Below, one piece after another: positions 12,653 through 25,682 of a DNA stretch of 64,000 nucleotides. Below the pieces are notes generated by a model. That model ran no database searches, was not told where the DNA came from, and saw only the letters and a program-made list of their open reading frames with translations. The stretch spans positions 123,494,340 through 123,558,339 of the forward strand of contig CM046875.1 of assembly GCA_025667525.1 (NCBI GenBank). Direction: 5' to 3'. A program made the position numbers and the translations under genes. How positions within the stretch are numbered: the stretch's first letter is position 1; every line of letters begins with the position of its first letter. The DNA comes from Glebionis coronaria. Lineage: Eukaryota; Streptophyta; Magnoliopsida; Asterales; Asteraceae.

Positions 12653-15245
12653 GTGTCTCCTTGGTTCCTTCTAATCTTCTCCAGACTTATGTTGAATATA
12701 TGTTATATTCAGTCTTTCCTGAACCATATGTACCTTCGAGTCATTCCTTGGATTGACTGCACAAAATGGTGGCACAACACTGTAGTGGTATTGTATTACT
12801 TATTGTTGGAGGGAATGAAGAACTGCTCATTCACGGTTTGCAATTATTTCTTCGACCTTCATAATATTCACACAGAACTCGTCTGCCACGGATTAAGTTT
12901 AAAGCTGCAAACGACATGGTGATATTCTCCACCACTCATGGCTAATTGATAGATTTCGTGGTTGGAAATGAGCATCAGAAGATAATTTGTTAATTCAGTT
13001 AGTTTTTTATGTTAACCTTTTCACCTAAGAGTATATTGATGCTTTCAAACGAAGAAAGCTTATTTCTTTAGAGTATATTTTCTATATGACATTTCCATTT
13101 TATGCTTTTCGTTATCAAGTATGTAATTTAACGGTTTATACAGTTTGTACAGGATATGAAAAGGCTACTCAGTCAAAAGAAGGTACTGATTATACCACCC
13201 ATTATACAAGTTGTACAGGTGCATGATGTATTTGATTTGTGGAGAACAACGAAACCTTGAAGTTTATGAGACAAAAATCATATGTAATTAAAAGATAGTG
13301 AAAGAAAATACCCTTGATGAGGTACGTTTTGCTCGCATAATAAATCCATCATGTATTACTTTTTCCGCCTTCGTCACGATATAAATGATCTGTATATATC
13401 ATTACAGGTGGTTAAAGAGTGATGGGTTCTTTGGGTAAACTAGCAGTTTCTGTGGCATATATTTTACCACGTCATCTCAGACTCACTTTCATGCCATTAA
13501 AAACATAATAATTCTTGTAATAGTCCATTGTCACCCTTCTAAAGAAGTTAGTTCGTTGTTGCGTGTTGTTTTTTAAACCAGTTATAGGTCTAATGATTCA
13601 AATAATTAATTGACTGAACTAATGTGTAAACACATTAGCCAACCTATTGTTCCTCGATAAAATATTTGTCAATTTGACACCTCCAATACTTTTAGAATAA
13701 TTTGCAGCAAAAACAATGAAGTCATCTCAGAGAAGAGAGACTAAAATGCATGCAGATGAAAGCCTCACAGGAGCCGACCAATAATGATGTAAAGGAAAGG
13801 AGCAATATCATCCCTCAGATATCACATGAGTATTCATCAACTTCAACACGTAATATCATATTCTAATCAGATTTTTAATAAGTTGTTACGTCTCTGGTGT
13901 CCCGACCCTCTTATGCTATATTAATATTTGATTCCACGTTTCTCTGGTCGCTAAGTAAAAGTCAGAAAAAGAGTTTGATCATTTAAGAGATGATTGGATT
14001 AGGTTTAAAGGTATGAGTTAGTTGAATGTTATGCTCTCAATGTTCACTGTATTTCCATTATCTACGTTTTTATTGCAGTCTTTTTTTGTATTGTCTTTTA
14101 ACAAGATACACAGGCTCCCGTAAACAAAAGAGCCCCAAGAATAAAGAAACCTAAAATCCATACACCAGCCTTCTCAAAAAATGTTTATTCCCTAGCCTTC
14201 TCAAGTGTTTGACTTTTTCCAGGGGATTTGTGATCATATGAGTTACTGGTGCATTTATGGATGATATGAGAAGTTGAAGATGTGATTCTTGCAGCGCTAA
14301 ATTTCGAAAGACTTTGAGTATTAGAAGCAGTCTTAACCATAAAAATCAAGATGTGACAATCATAAAGGCCATCTCGACTGAATAGGTAAGCCAAAATTAG
14401 ACCTCTACTCTCACTTCCTTGATCGACACATAATCTAGAACAAATGCTTACTCATCGACGTTGTATAGATTGAACAGGCTAATGCGGAAAGACAACAATT
14501 ATCAATCCCAAACACCCCCTTTATACCTGAAAGAAAGACTGTGACAGAAAAACTTTATATTTTCTATCAACCGTTGTGGGCAAATTCAACTTAAATACAA
14601 TGAGATAACTTGCAGACATTTATTCATATAAGAGGCCAGTGGAAGGCAGCAACTCAGTGTCAGGAATTCTTCCTTATTTCTTTAATCTCGGTATAAATAT
14701 TGATCTCCTGATCTACCATAACCCGGAAGTCCAAAATGTGCACAAAGGGGTGCAGAAGAGGAAGAAGCCATCATGTAATATAAACTGCACGAAATTTCTC
14801 ATGAGGCTTGGATGGTTGCACAGAAAGATTGATATTCATTTTAAACATCAGGTAATAAGGGTATTTATTCGGAGTTAAAAGGATCATATTACACTTGTAG
14901 TGTGTGTTCCAATAGGAGGAAATACCCCTGCTTTTGGAATAGGTCCAGCAAGGGAATTGTGGTTAGAGAAGGAGCTCAACTGTCATTAGTAGAAACACAT
15001 TTATGATCAATAGAAAGAGTTTTAATGTCAGAAATATAACAAAATCAATGCCAAACTTGGTTTGTTCCACTTACTAACTACCTGTGCGAATTTCTTTATT
15101 ATATAGTTGAATAAGTGTTTGTCAAGTTCTGTAAGCAGAACATACGCCATGATGAAAGACAAAGACAGTGCTTGGTTTTTCAAATTCTGTGTGCCTTTGT
15201 GCAAGCACTGGTGATCAATTATTTTTATCTATTCATGTATAGTAT
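12653..15245 (+). other. Helitron interior without a recognisable gene
   Basis: The first part (about 12610-12920) follows a CTCGCAG acceptor-like site and has a moderately long open frame, but no domain that I can name and with stops in neighbouring frames. The rest is AT-rich with stops in all frames. Possible captured-gene remains; nothing firm. Confidence 0.3.
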
Positions 15246-15455
15246 ATGAATATGTTTGGTGATGATTCTGAGCTGTTAGACTGTGTATATGAACATTCAC
15301 ATACTTCCTTTCGACATCTTGATGATGTTGGCCTTCTTGTGCAGGCCACACTTTTTACTGCCAACGGAGAAACAAAGCGCACTTTCTATCCGTTATTTGT
15401 TATGACCAAAGAACTACAAGCTTTTCTAAGTGTCGTCACAAGGTCCACTCTTCAG
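15246..15455 (+). pseudogene. Unrecognised coding-exon fragment in Helitron
   Basis: A 70-codon open stretch (starting MNMFGDDSELLD) ends at a good splice donor (CTTCAG before GTATAT at 15456). The codon use and the protein look more exon-like than the surroundings, with a hydrophobic pattern around DDVGLLVQATLF. I do not recognise the family. Beyond the donor the frame stays open by chance for some 200 bases. It is probably one exon of a host gene captured by the Helitron; no clear acceptor is seen upstream. Confidence 0.35.
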
Positions 15456-17897
15456 GTATATTATATATCTCAAATTTCTGCAATCATCATACTTAATTTA
15501 CAATTATATTTTTTCCGAATTTTATGTGTCCTAAAATTAAATAACCCAAGCCACTTTTATGTAACCCAATGTTATTTATCAATCCATAGCTATTTTTATC
15601 TAAAAATGTTGGTTATTGATGTATATAGGGATTGGTGTGCTATATTGTTAAAATACAACTAATGATTAGTTTGTCATTAGTTAAATTGCTTTACTGTGCC
15701 TTTATAGCTCTTTGGTTGGATCAATGGACTGGTCAATTCAAACTGTTTATAATAATGTTTTATACTACGAGAAGTGGCTTGTGATATACATGATTTTTTT
15801 TCAAATATTATTTAATCTTTGATGAGACTTTGTCATAACTTGCAAGACTTAAACAAATAGTGAGAAGCACATGCTAAATGGTAAAGATAGCTCCTCTGTT
15901 TCTAACTAGATGTAAGTGAGGTGGAAACATATGACCAGGCCCAAAATACCTTGCTCCAGTAATGATAGCTCATGTGTTTCTAAGTAGACCCTTTCAAAAA
16001 AATGGAGCTGGCGGGCATCAAAATCCTCATTCATGTTAAGCTGATATGAAATTCTGAAGAAATGTTTATGAAATCCTTTTTTGAAAGGCATAATTACCTT
16101 AGCCATTCCATCTCTGTCATTTTTAGCAAGGGATTTAGTGTTAGCCTTGAAGCTGGTCTTAACAATACAGATTTCAAAAACTCAGCCTTTTTTCTGGCTT
16201 AGGGTCGCAAGTTTATAGGAATAAACATTCACTAACAGCTTTCTCACCAAATAAAAGATCATTTAACATTACTATAAAAGTGCAGATAGGTAGAATATGT
16301 GTCAACGTAAGAAAAAGCATTTCTATATTCAAAATGATGATCTTTATATCTGCCTTTCAAACAAAAATCTTGTTACCCATCTAGACAGTAACTCAGTATA
16401 GGTTACCGTGTAACATACTTCTAATTTTCAAATATTATCGATTTGAGTTTTCTAACGCACAAATTAGCAGACTTTAGTTCGTGGCTTCGTGCATGATTAG
16501 TTCAAAAAAGAAATCTGACCATTATAGGTTACCTCTATTAGCCTCCTATTAGCTATAATGATCGTTTTTAGACAAAGAGAAAATAATACACACAATGTGA
16601 AGTAACTCGATGCAGCATAGTTCTAGATGAAATATCAGAACATGATGCAGAAAGTTGGATTCACACATGTTGACAAACGCAACTCTAATAAAGAAGGGAA
16701 CACGCGTATGTTAGAGCCTGAAAGAACAACACCAACCGTATCACCATTTGAAGGTTCACTGACTTTGTGCCTGAGATGAAGCACATGAATATTACTGAAA
16801 CCAAATAAACCTCAAGCAATATGCCTGTTATAACCACATGACCAAAGATATATGCACCATATAAAGTCAATCTATACATATCAAGTATGTTGTTAGTGAC
16901 TAAACTGAAGCACAGTTGGTAGTGCCAACTGCACAGGAAAACCTGACAAGTATGCGTTTTATTCTTTTATCAATGTGTATAGTTGTTATGATGTACTTTT
17001 GTGTAAATGTGATAATTATGTGATATTTTATGATCAGTAGGTTCGGAAGTTGCTCTGCTGAAGCGAAAAGTAACATGGAAAAAAGCTAAGAAGCTATTCA
17101 CTCAAATATTAGTTAAACAATTAGACACTTTAAGACAATTGAAGGAATTATCTCATATGAATGATTAGGCGCGAGGTCCATATATTATCCGAAACAAACT
17201 GTCGGCGCCTTAGAAACTGATATTTAGAATCATTTTCCTAACTACTAACTATTGCTTTTTTTAACCTTTTTAAAGAATTCGAAGATGTTCTTTTTATTAA
17301 AAAGTGAAAAATAATTCAGTAAAAAACATTTAAATTTTTTATTTCGAAGAAAAAAATAAAAGTAAATTAACTTTTTTTATAAAAAATTGAAAAAAAATTT
17401 CTATTTTTTTTTTGTATTTGGACTAACTTTGTAATTATTTATTAATGGACTTACTTTGCAAATGATTTTGATCGTTAAATTGTTATATTCCTCCTTAACC
17501 TGTAATAACCGGTCATATTAGTAATAATGTCAGTTACCAGTAGTTTCATTAATGATATTAGTATTTTAATCATTATATTAGTAATGTCAGAAAAAAATAC
17601 TACATTGCTATTTAATAGCTTTAAGTCTTTAATAATTTAATAAAAATACATAACATTCACCAAAAGTTAACGTTAACAAATAACAAATGTTTATTAAAAA
17701 TCACTTTAACTAACAACAATCTTACGAATACACTTGTAATGAAAAACCACTAAAAGAAAAGGACCGGGAAAGGCGGCCGTACTAAACAGATAAACAATGG
17801 TCATAGAATATCGTAGACAGTCGACTATTCTTCAAATCTCACAAACATTAAAAACAAGTATATACGGAAACAAAACAATTATGAATATAATGTTCGT
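15456..17897. other. Helitron interior, no gene seen
   Basis: AT-rich sequence with short frames only. From about 17240 it has long A and T runs typical of non-coding filler. No Rep, helicase or RPA-like motif was found on either strand. Confidence 0.4.
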
Positions 17898-18272
17898 CAG
17901 TGTTGCAAAAATCCGTCTCGACGGCCGATTAATCGAAGATATATAGTTTGACAAGAATTAACCGTCACGATTTTATTAATCGGTTTTATAAATCGGCTTG
18001 GTTAAAAATCAGAAAATCGAGGACAAATCGATCAATTCATGAAAAAAGAGATAAATCGGACAATTCGGGTTCGAGAATAAATCGACTAAATCGAAATAAA
18101 TCGGATAAACCGGATAAAAATCGGAAAAATCAGCCTAATACTTTCAAAATCTTATAATCTTATGCATTAGAGAAATACAATCCGATTAATTCTCGATTAA
18201 TCTTCGCTAAACCGATTAATCGCTTGACGGTACGAACCGTCTAACCAACGCTGAGCGATTTTTACAACCTTG
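17898..18272. mobile_element. hAT-like MITE nested in the Helitron
   Basis: The ends are near-matching inverted repeats: CAGTGTTGCAAAAATC at the left and, reading inward from the right, CAAGGTTGTAAAAATC. The flanking octamers ATGTTCGT (17890-17897) and ATGTTTGC (18273-18280) match at six of eight positions and differ only by C/T transitions, as a decayed 8-bp hAT duplication would. The interior repeats CGATTAATCG- and AAATCGG-like words. No transposase is encoded. Confidence 0.5.
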
Positions 18273-18859
18273 ATGTTTGCTATAAACATGGTATTTAAAC
18301 AAAGCCATACTAAAAAAAACACAAACAATAGGCATACTTTTTTGCCATGACTAGAATAGAACCTTTAAATTACGATTGCAGTTAAATTGAAAAGTTTGAA
18401 GATGGAAAAGTTATAAAATAAAATTCAACTACATAAATTGCATCTTACTGTATTTTTAATTTTTTTATGAAGTGGAGTGTAATCATAATAATATATATAA
18501 GCCGATGAAATATCTATCAAATTATCGGTAATTATCACGTTCTTTTTTCCATCTGTATAACCCGTCAACTATTGCAAATATACAAAACACATCCTCTTAT
18601 TAAAAATAAACTACTTTTTAGCGTTATGTCGCTTAATGTACAAGTCATTTGATGGTTTATAGTATACAAAATTTAAAACAAAGTTAATACCAACTTTATA
18701 GGCTAATTATAAAAACCATAAAATATACTTAGTAATATAAGTAATGAAAACAATTCGATAAACATTTATACTATGTTTAAAAAATATAAATTAAATAATA
18801 AAATTTATTGAAAACAATATTTAGATAAATAAAAAATGTAAACGACAATCACAAGTCAT

Positions 18860-19100
<241 letters not shown>

Positions 19101-19408
19101 ATAGTGTAGTGCTATATGCAGAACCCCATTATAGGTACAGAACTTACAGAACCGATTTAGACCAATCACAAATCAACACATATATTTAAAACTATTTAAT
19201 TAATATTATAAATAAAATGATATTTTTGGAATTTTACAATTACCCATTTTGTTTACTTTCATCCGATCTTTTTGCCTATTCCATATATATCACGATCTTT
19301 TTTACTCATTCTATATATCACGTAATCTTTTTATTTTTTTCATTCTAAAATTCCAAATTAACTGAAACGTAAAACCCTAACCGTTTTTGTCTTTCCTGGC
19401 GAATTTTA
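19101..19408 (+). promoter_or_regulatory. Upstream region of the FRS-like pseudogene
   Basis: No gene is present. The first part (from TAGTGTAGTGCTATATGCAG) could be a MULE terminal region, but its partner is not in the window. The rest is T-rich with several ATATATCACG-type repeats, and a CCCTAACC motif lies about 30 bases before the ATG at 19409. Confidence 0.3.
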
Positions 19409-20058
19409 ATGGAGGCACAAAATGAAAATGGTCAGTGTTCTTATTCCATGGATCTAAATAATGAGAATAGCCTTGTATTGTTACCCGAACACGATGAAAA
19501 TTACAGTAAGTTTTGTTATGATTATTTTTTTGTTTTTTTTACAAGTTAATGTTAATCATCTAATATGTTGGATGAATAATGTTCTTATTTTTTTGTTTTT
19601 ATTTTTCATGCATGTTAAAAAGTAATATATTATAATTGTTGCATACATGTTTTTTTGAATTTATTTTTGTAATTGTAGCATAATGCATAAAAAGCAATGT
19701 AAAATCTTGTACATGTTTTAGTGTTTTTTGTTAGGGTTTTATCTTACGTAACACACATGTTCTCATACAAGCATTTTTTAGACTTTTTTTTTACAATATG
19801 TAGATGATTCTGACGTTGAAGTATACGAACTTGATCCCGAGTTTCATCCTAGTCCGAGAGGGACACCTTACTGGATTCCGGATGTGCCTATTGACGAAAA
19901 ACCTAAGAAAGACAATTTCTTTGACACTTTTGACGATCCCTACCACATGTATAAAGTGTATGCGGAAAAGGCCAGGTTTAATATAAGGAAATCAGGTATT
20001 ACTTACAAGAAGGGTCTAATTAGGTATAGGAATATTGATTGCAACAGGGCTGGTAAGC
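19409..20058 (+). pseudogene. FAR1-RELATED SEQUENCE/MULE-transposase-like pseudogene, block 1
   Basis: Exon 1 (19409-19505) starts at ATG and ends at a GTAAGT donor. Exon 2 starts at 19804 after ATGTAG. The joined frame contains the first half of a FAR1 DNA-binding domain (DPYHMYKVYAEKARFNIRKS, then CNRAGK). It is cut at 20058 by element B. The frame continues in block 2 at 35465, where AAG C joins CA AGA, giving Gly-Lys-Pro-Arg across the junction. FAR1/FHY3 proteins are transcription factors derived from MULE transposases; whether this copy was a host factor or a transposase is open. Confidence 0.85.
20054..20058. repeat. Target site duplication TAAGC (left, element B)
   Basis: TAAGC here and at 35460-35464 flank element B exactly, inside an FRS codon frame. 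Confidence 0.93.
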
Positions 20059-20060
20059 TA

Positions 20061-20080
20061 ATAAGTGTGAAAACACTTAT
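20061..20080 (+). repeat. LTR-terminal inverted repeat, element B
   Basis: ATAAGTGT and ACACTTAT form perfect 8-bp arms around GAAA, two bases inside the LTR start. The 3' LTR copy is at 33435-33454. Confidence 0.85.
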
Positions 20081-21364
20081 CCTTTACCACTTATTTCTAA
20101 TAATAACAAGACCAAAACGTGTATTTAATGTCATAAAAGGCGGAATTATGCGTGGTTTGTGTTTTTATTATGTTTTAGGACAAAAATACGAAAAAGGAAG
20201 AAAACACGGACTTTCACGGGCTTTTATCGAAGAAAAAAAAGACAAAAGACGAAGTCAAAAGATCAAAAGTGCAAGAAGAACGGAAGTCAAAGGCCTATTC
20301 TGAAGATTTATCAAAGAAAAAGTCTAAAGACGGAAGTTTAATGAAGTCGAAGAACCAAGTCTACTAAAAGAAGAAAATTTGAAGACGAGTTCATGTTATC
20401 AATCGACTAATCCCGAGACAAAGTCGAGAAAGACGAATTATCTAAAAGTCGAGAATACAAGAAGAAAAGAGAGAAGAAAACAACACACTCCCTTCCCCTA
20501 TATATATGACACATATGTCATTAGAAAATAGTTAGTCTTTTTATAATATTTGTTTTTATTTTAGTAAGTAATTAGTGTGTGTTTACTTTTCTTCTCTCTA
20601 GCTTTTCTTTCAAGCTTATTAAACCTTCATATTAATCTTGTAACTTTGATTCTCAATCTTTAATATAATCAAGCTTTTTAATAAATTCTCATTCTACCTA
20701 TCTTAATCATAATCTATTTTTTGCTTAATTAATCATGTAGTTGGTTTAATTTTGTTGATGATGTGATTGGTTTACTTATTGGATTGTGCTTATTGAGTTG
20801 GTGTGTTTGAGGTTTTTAGATTATTATGCTTATTGCTTAATTTTTATGTTTGTTAGTTTTTGAATAAGTTGATTTTGGTAGTTTAATATTTTTATAAAAA
20901 GTTGATTCTAAATAATTTGATTATTTAGTGTTTTTAGAAGTTTTTAAATTGTGTCTTATTAGATTTTTCTAAAAGTTGATTTGGTAAAAGTTTTGGTAAG
21001 TGCTTATTGTGATTTTGCTTATTTGTGTTAATCCGGGTTTTAGAAACCCTTTTATTCCGAGCTATATGCTAAACCACAATATCCCGACTTATATACAAAC
21101 CCGAGTATCCCGAATTAAATACAGAACATATACATTCTGACTTAACTTTATTTTCCCTCCAAAACCACAACTCCATTTCCCGAACTAGGTCTTGATCCTC
21201 CATATTCCGAATTAGATGCATTCCGAATTAAGTACAGCATTCCCTTTCCCGTATTAGGTCCAAGCTTGTTTCCCGAATTAGGTTGAAGACTACGAATTCC
21301 GAATTAGCTTCGAACTCCTTTATTCCGAACTACATCAGGAATTGAGATTCCGAACTACATCAGA

Positions 21365-24300
21365 TGTAACACCCCCAAATTTATACAAATCAATACAGCG
21401 GAAGACTAGTTGGTGTTACGGGATAGCACATTACTCACATCATAGACAACGCATAAAAATCGCGTCGTTTATTAATAAAGCATTTCCATTCATAAACATC
21501 AAAGTTACATCGGCCCCAAGTCATATTATTTCATACAAGGTTTTACAAAGTATTTGAATGGAAAAATATTGTATAAGTGCGGGCCATGAATTCTTGTCGT
21601 CTTCCCGAGAATTACCTTCAAGTACCTGAGATAAAACATGTTAAAAGAAAAGGTCAGCGATAACGCCGAGTGAATTCATAGAGTTTAATAAATTCCATAA
21701 ATATAATATCAGTATAAAAATATTTACTGAAAATCATTTTGTACAAATCATTTTAATAGGCCATAAAATAGCCAAAGTCATTTTATACAAATCTTTATCA
21801 AAATCATAATATAGGCATTTGCCTTAAAATCATTATACGAGCCAATGTCGTAAAAACATCATACAATACGTCTTATGACGTTGTATAAAAATAAAAACCG
21901 TTATATGAATATGGTTATGCAAACCAAAATACAAACATAATATCAATAGTATGACCCTGTATTGCTAGTCAGGCAATACATCGTAATTCGGAGCGTCTAG
22001 TAGTATTTCGTTAGTTTGGATTATTATAAGCCGCATGACTATGTTACCTTACTATCACAACAACGGGTAGCTAACCCGATACTAAATTTGCCCATCTAAG
22101 TTAGCCTGTCGTCACAAAGGTCACGCTATGGAAATCTTCTCATACATAAATTCGCTTACCAATCAATGTGGCACGACGGGGATCAACCGTCAAGGCGCGG
22201 ACTGGGGTGATCGTCCCCAAATAGTACTATTATATGCACAAGCGTCTACCAAATCCCGGTAGTTCACAATTCATGCTAATGGGACTTTTAGTGACATAAC
22301 CTAACTTTAATAATCCATTTAATTTCATCTATCGGGTCCTTTAATCATTTATCGGGTCATACAATCGGGTCATTCAATCATTCGGGTCCAAATCAATAAA
22401 CAAACAATCGGGACAAATGGTGTCCTATTTTATAAAAACTAACATGTTATCTCCCTCGCGGGTTTATAAAACATTTCATAAAAACATTTAAAAGAGTGTG
22501 AGGCTATGAACTCACGTTGATGTGGGAAGGCGGGTTATCGGCAATTTGGACGTACGGTACGTGCTTCAATCACGGAAACCTAGACAAATAATACTCGTCT
22601 TAGACTCATGTCCAATGACTTTATAAAAATAACAATTATGTATACATATGATGATTTTATATATATGATGATCAAGAGGGTTTACATATTCTCATTTACT
22701 CATTTTTGTGTTATGCGTCGATAACTTTTATACTAGTTTTCTAGTTTTACCTATTTACGTGTTTTAGGTCCAATAAGCCTATTATAAGTTTATTAACTTG
22801 TATTAATCTATTTCATACTTATATTATCAGTATTTAAACTTTCAAGTTGGGCCCAAATAGGTTAAGTCCAATAAGTTCTTTTTATAAGGGTTTAACTTAT
22901 TTAGTCCAATTATTAGTCCAATATGTTTACTTAGCTTGTTAATGTCCGTATGTCCTATAGTTCGGGTTTTATCGGTTTTTACTTGTTATACATGTTTATT
23001 TATCAGTATATAAGTTTTATAAAGTTTACATTAGACGGGTCCAACCATCTAAGTTTTATTTAACAAAAACGTTAATTTTACGGTATTAGCCGAAAAAGTC
23101 GTAAAAATCATGTTTATAGTTTTATAACTTATAAAACTTAACAAGTTACCATTTTTAATAAAATGTCCACTTATTTACCATTGTACATATTTATAAATGT
23201 ATTATATAAGTTAGTGGGTTTTAATTTATATTTTATACTATTAAATTTTGAGTGCTCATATAATAGTATTATACTTTAATTTCCAAAATCTGATTTTTAT
23301 CTTCACTTTCACCAAAACTGCCATATCTAGAGTTCTATATGGAGATAGAAGCTCAAATTTTTATCACATAAACAACATGATATGTGATCCATTTAACTTT
23401 TCTATAGCTACTGTTGAATCATCCTCTAAGTATTTTCTAAAAATCGTCCAAAACAGTGAACTCAGATTTGTACCCTAAACTTGTTTTGATCATATCTCAC
23501 TCATTACAATGATTCCATTGCATGGCCAACTCTCACATGTGTACAAGACACATAGATTACTGTTTTATACATCCATTCTAAATTAAGAAAGATTTTAACC
23601 TTGTTTCTTATAGTTTTTCACCTTTTTAAGCATGTTTATCAACAACAAATCCCCACACAACACTTTTAATCATCATTCATCATCATATACATATACATAA
23701 GTAAAATAAATACAAGATTACATAATCAAAAATAACAAGAGGATGAGGAGAACAATCTTTATACCACCAAGTTGATGTAGGTTATGAGTTTGACATGGAT
23801 TTGGATGGAGAAACTTGTGCATAGCCAAGACCATCTTCAAGACCACCAATCTTCATATACTCCTTGTGGAAAATCAGCCTCAAGACTCCATGGAAACTCC
23901 TCCATGGATTTTATAATCACTACCATTCAAGAGAGCTTCAAGAGGGCTTCAACATATGTAGAAATAACATGAGGTTTTGTGGTTGATTTTGATCAAATGA
24001 GGGTGTTCTTGGTTGGATATGGGACAGCACATAAGGAAGAGATAAGAGGATTTTTGGAGTAGTTTGCATGTTGTTTGTGAGGAAATGGTTTAAGTTTAGT
24101 GGTTTTAGATGTGAGGTAGCTTAACTTGTAAGCTTAGCTTACAAGTGTAAGCTTTAAACATGTAACTTGACACCTATTTGGTGTGATGTAGTATTATGGC
24201 CGGTTATGAGTGGGGGTGGGGCAAGTTTCCCACTTGTCTCATCCCCATTTAATTACGGGTACTCCTCGATTCTAGTTTCCTCGATTTGCGTGCTCTCGGG

Positions 24301-24749
24301 TCGTTTTACGAAAATCGTTTTTATAAATTATGAATCAACGGCACAAAACGAATCTAATAAAAATTGTTTCATCAAAAACGGAGTTCGAAAACGTAAATAC
24401 GTAATCCTAAGGTTTCCGGTTTAGTCGTAAAGGACTTTAAAATAAAATCGTAAGTCCTAATCTCTTCTCGTAAATATGTGAGTTTATGAACCAACACAAA
24501 TTTAAAATTCTAAAATAATATTCATGGATAAATTTATTTTCTGAAATGTCGGACTGTCACCACAGACGGTGTATGTAAACGTAAGCACGTAATGTAGAAT
24601 CCTCCGGTTTAGACGTAGTCGATGCTACTTCAAGACGTAAATCCAAATTTCTTCCCAAAAATAAGTGAGTTCATATTGTAACATTAAAATAATGTTTTCA
24701 AATAAATATTGAGAATAAAATATCGACCATAAATTGACGGATTGTCACA
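21365..24749 (+). mobile_element. Solo LTR of another Ty3-like family (long LTR)
   Basis: This 3385-bp block starts TGTAACACCCCC, ends TTGTCACA and is flanked by TCAGA on both sides (21360-21364 and 24750-24754). There is no primer site, ORF or second LTR inside, so a solo LTR left by unequal recombination is the simplest reading. The TGTAACACCCC start and the length suggest a chromovirus of the Tekay type (inference). A TATA-like region and stretches of ATCGGGTC-rich DNA occur inside. Near the 3' end a block of about 190 bp is present twice in diverged form (about 24410-24550 and 24600-24749). Confidence 0.8.
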
Positions 24750-25476
24750 TCAGAAGTTATATTCTGAATTGGGTTCGTGACAGGTATTCCGGATTGAGTG
24801 GAGATCATGGATTCCGGATTCGTTGTGTGACACAGATTCCAAATTAGGTCAGGAAAGGGTCTTGTATTCACGGATTCCGAATTACATTTTGGATTGGTAT
24901 TTCGAACTAGGTTGAGCTCGGCATTCCGGATTAAGTACAAAATTTGGATTCCGACTTAGGTCAATTTTTGTATTCCAACTTATTTTTAAATTTTAGTTTT
25001 CCGAATTATTTTCAAACTTTATTTTTTTCTGCCAATTTTCTTAAGTATTATTTTACTTGTTTTATCTTAGCTTAATTTTCATAAAGTTTACGTTTTTAAA
25101 AAGTTTTAAATTACGAGTTTACTTTTAAAAGTTATAAATTTTCATCATTTATTTTTAAATCTTAATTTTTAGTTTAACTTTTAAAGCTTTCATTTTTACG
25201 CATCGACATTTACATTTTAAACTTTATTTTAAATTAGATAATCATTTTTATTTTCCTTCACCAAGTTCTACTGTGCAGCAATTCATTCGGAAAAGCAATC
25301 AAGGTTAGACACTTTTCTTTACTTTTACAAGGTTTTACGTTTATGTTATTTGTAGACTTAAATAATCAAGCTCCCCCTTTTAGTGACCAACACCAATAAT
25401 TCCACCCTAAACCGTGATCAATTCGATTAGATACTGAGAACGATTGAGTACACATATGAAAAATCACCATATTAAA

Positions 25477-25494
25477 TGGCGCCGCTGCCGGCTC
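25477..25494 (+). promoter_or_regulatory. Primer binding site, element B
   Basis: TGGCGCCGCTGCCGGCTC lies two bases after the LTR end. It is closer to the tRNA-Asp primer complement than the site of element A. Confidence 0.82.
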
Positions 25495-25544
25495 TTTTCG
25501 TAAAGATTAACGGTTTTTAGTGAGAAAAATTGGATTTTGGGATC

Positions 25545-25560
25545 CGTTCTTTTGGGAACG
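25545..25560 (+). other. Post-PBS leader hairpin, element B
   Basis: CGTTC and GAACG pair around TTTTGG, directly after GGGATC. It sits at the same place as the hairpins of A and D. Confidence 0.55.
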
Positions 25561-25682
25561 TTATTTTCAAGCACAAATTTTTTTTCAAAAATCCTAAAAA
25601 AATAATTTTTTTTTTCAAAAATCCAAAAAAATAAAAATAAAAAAGATAAAAAAACCAAAAATATTTTATTTCATTTTAGTGT

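Larger units (their letters stand above)
20059..25474 (+). repeat. 5' LTR of element B (split by a solo LTR)
   Basis: The two parts are 20059-21364 and 24755-25474. It starts TAATAAGTGTGAAAACACTT and ends CATATTA. A TATA box (TATATATAT) is at 20499-20507. The motif array begins near 21045 and resumes after the inserted solo LTR to about 25015. Confidence 0.93.

Noticed and set aside
12653..12922. Intact protein gene in the Helitron
   Set aside because: The 89-codon frame has no recognisable domain, and neighbouring frames look equally gene-like; kept only as possible captured sequence.
20159..20341. Lys/Arg-rich ORFs in LTR B, with counterparts at 33523-33740 and 7275-7592
   Set aside because: They fall in the LTR promoter region, use different frames in different copies and have no conserved start; A-rich sequence explains them.
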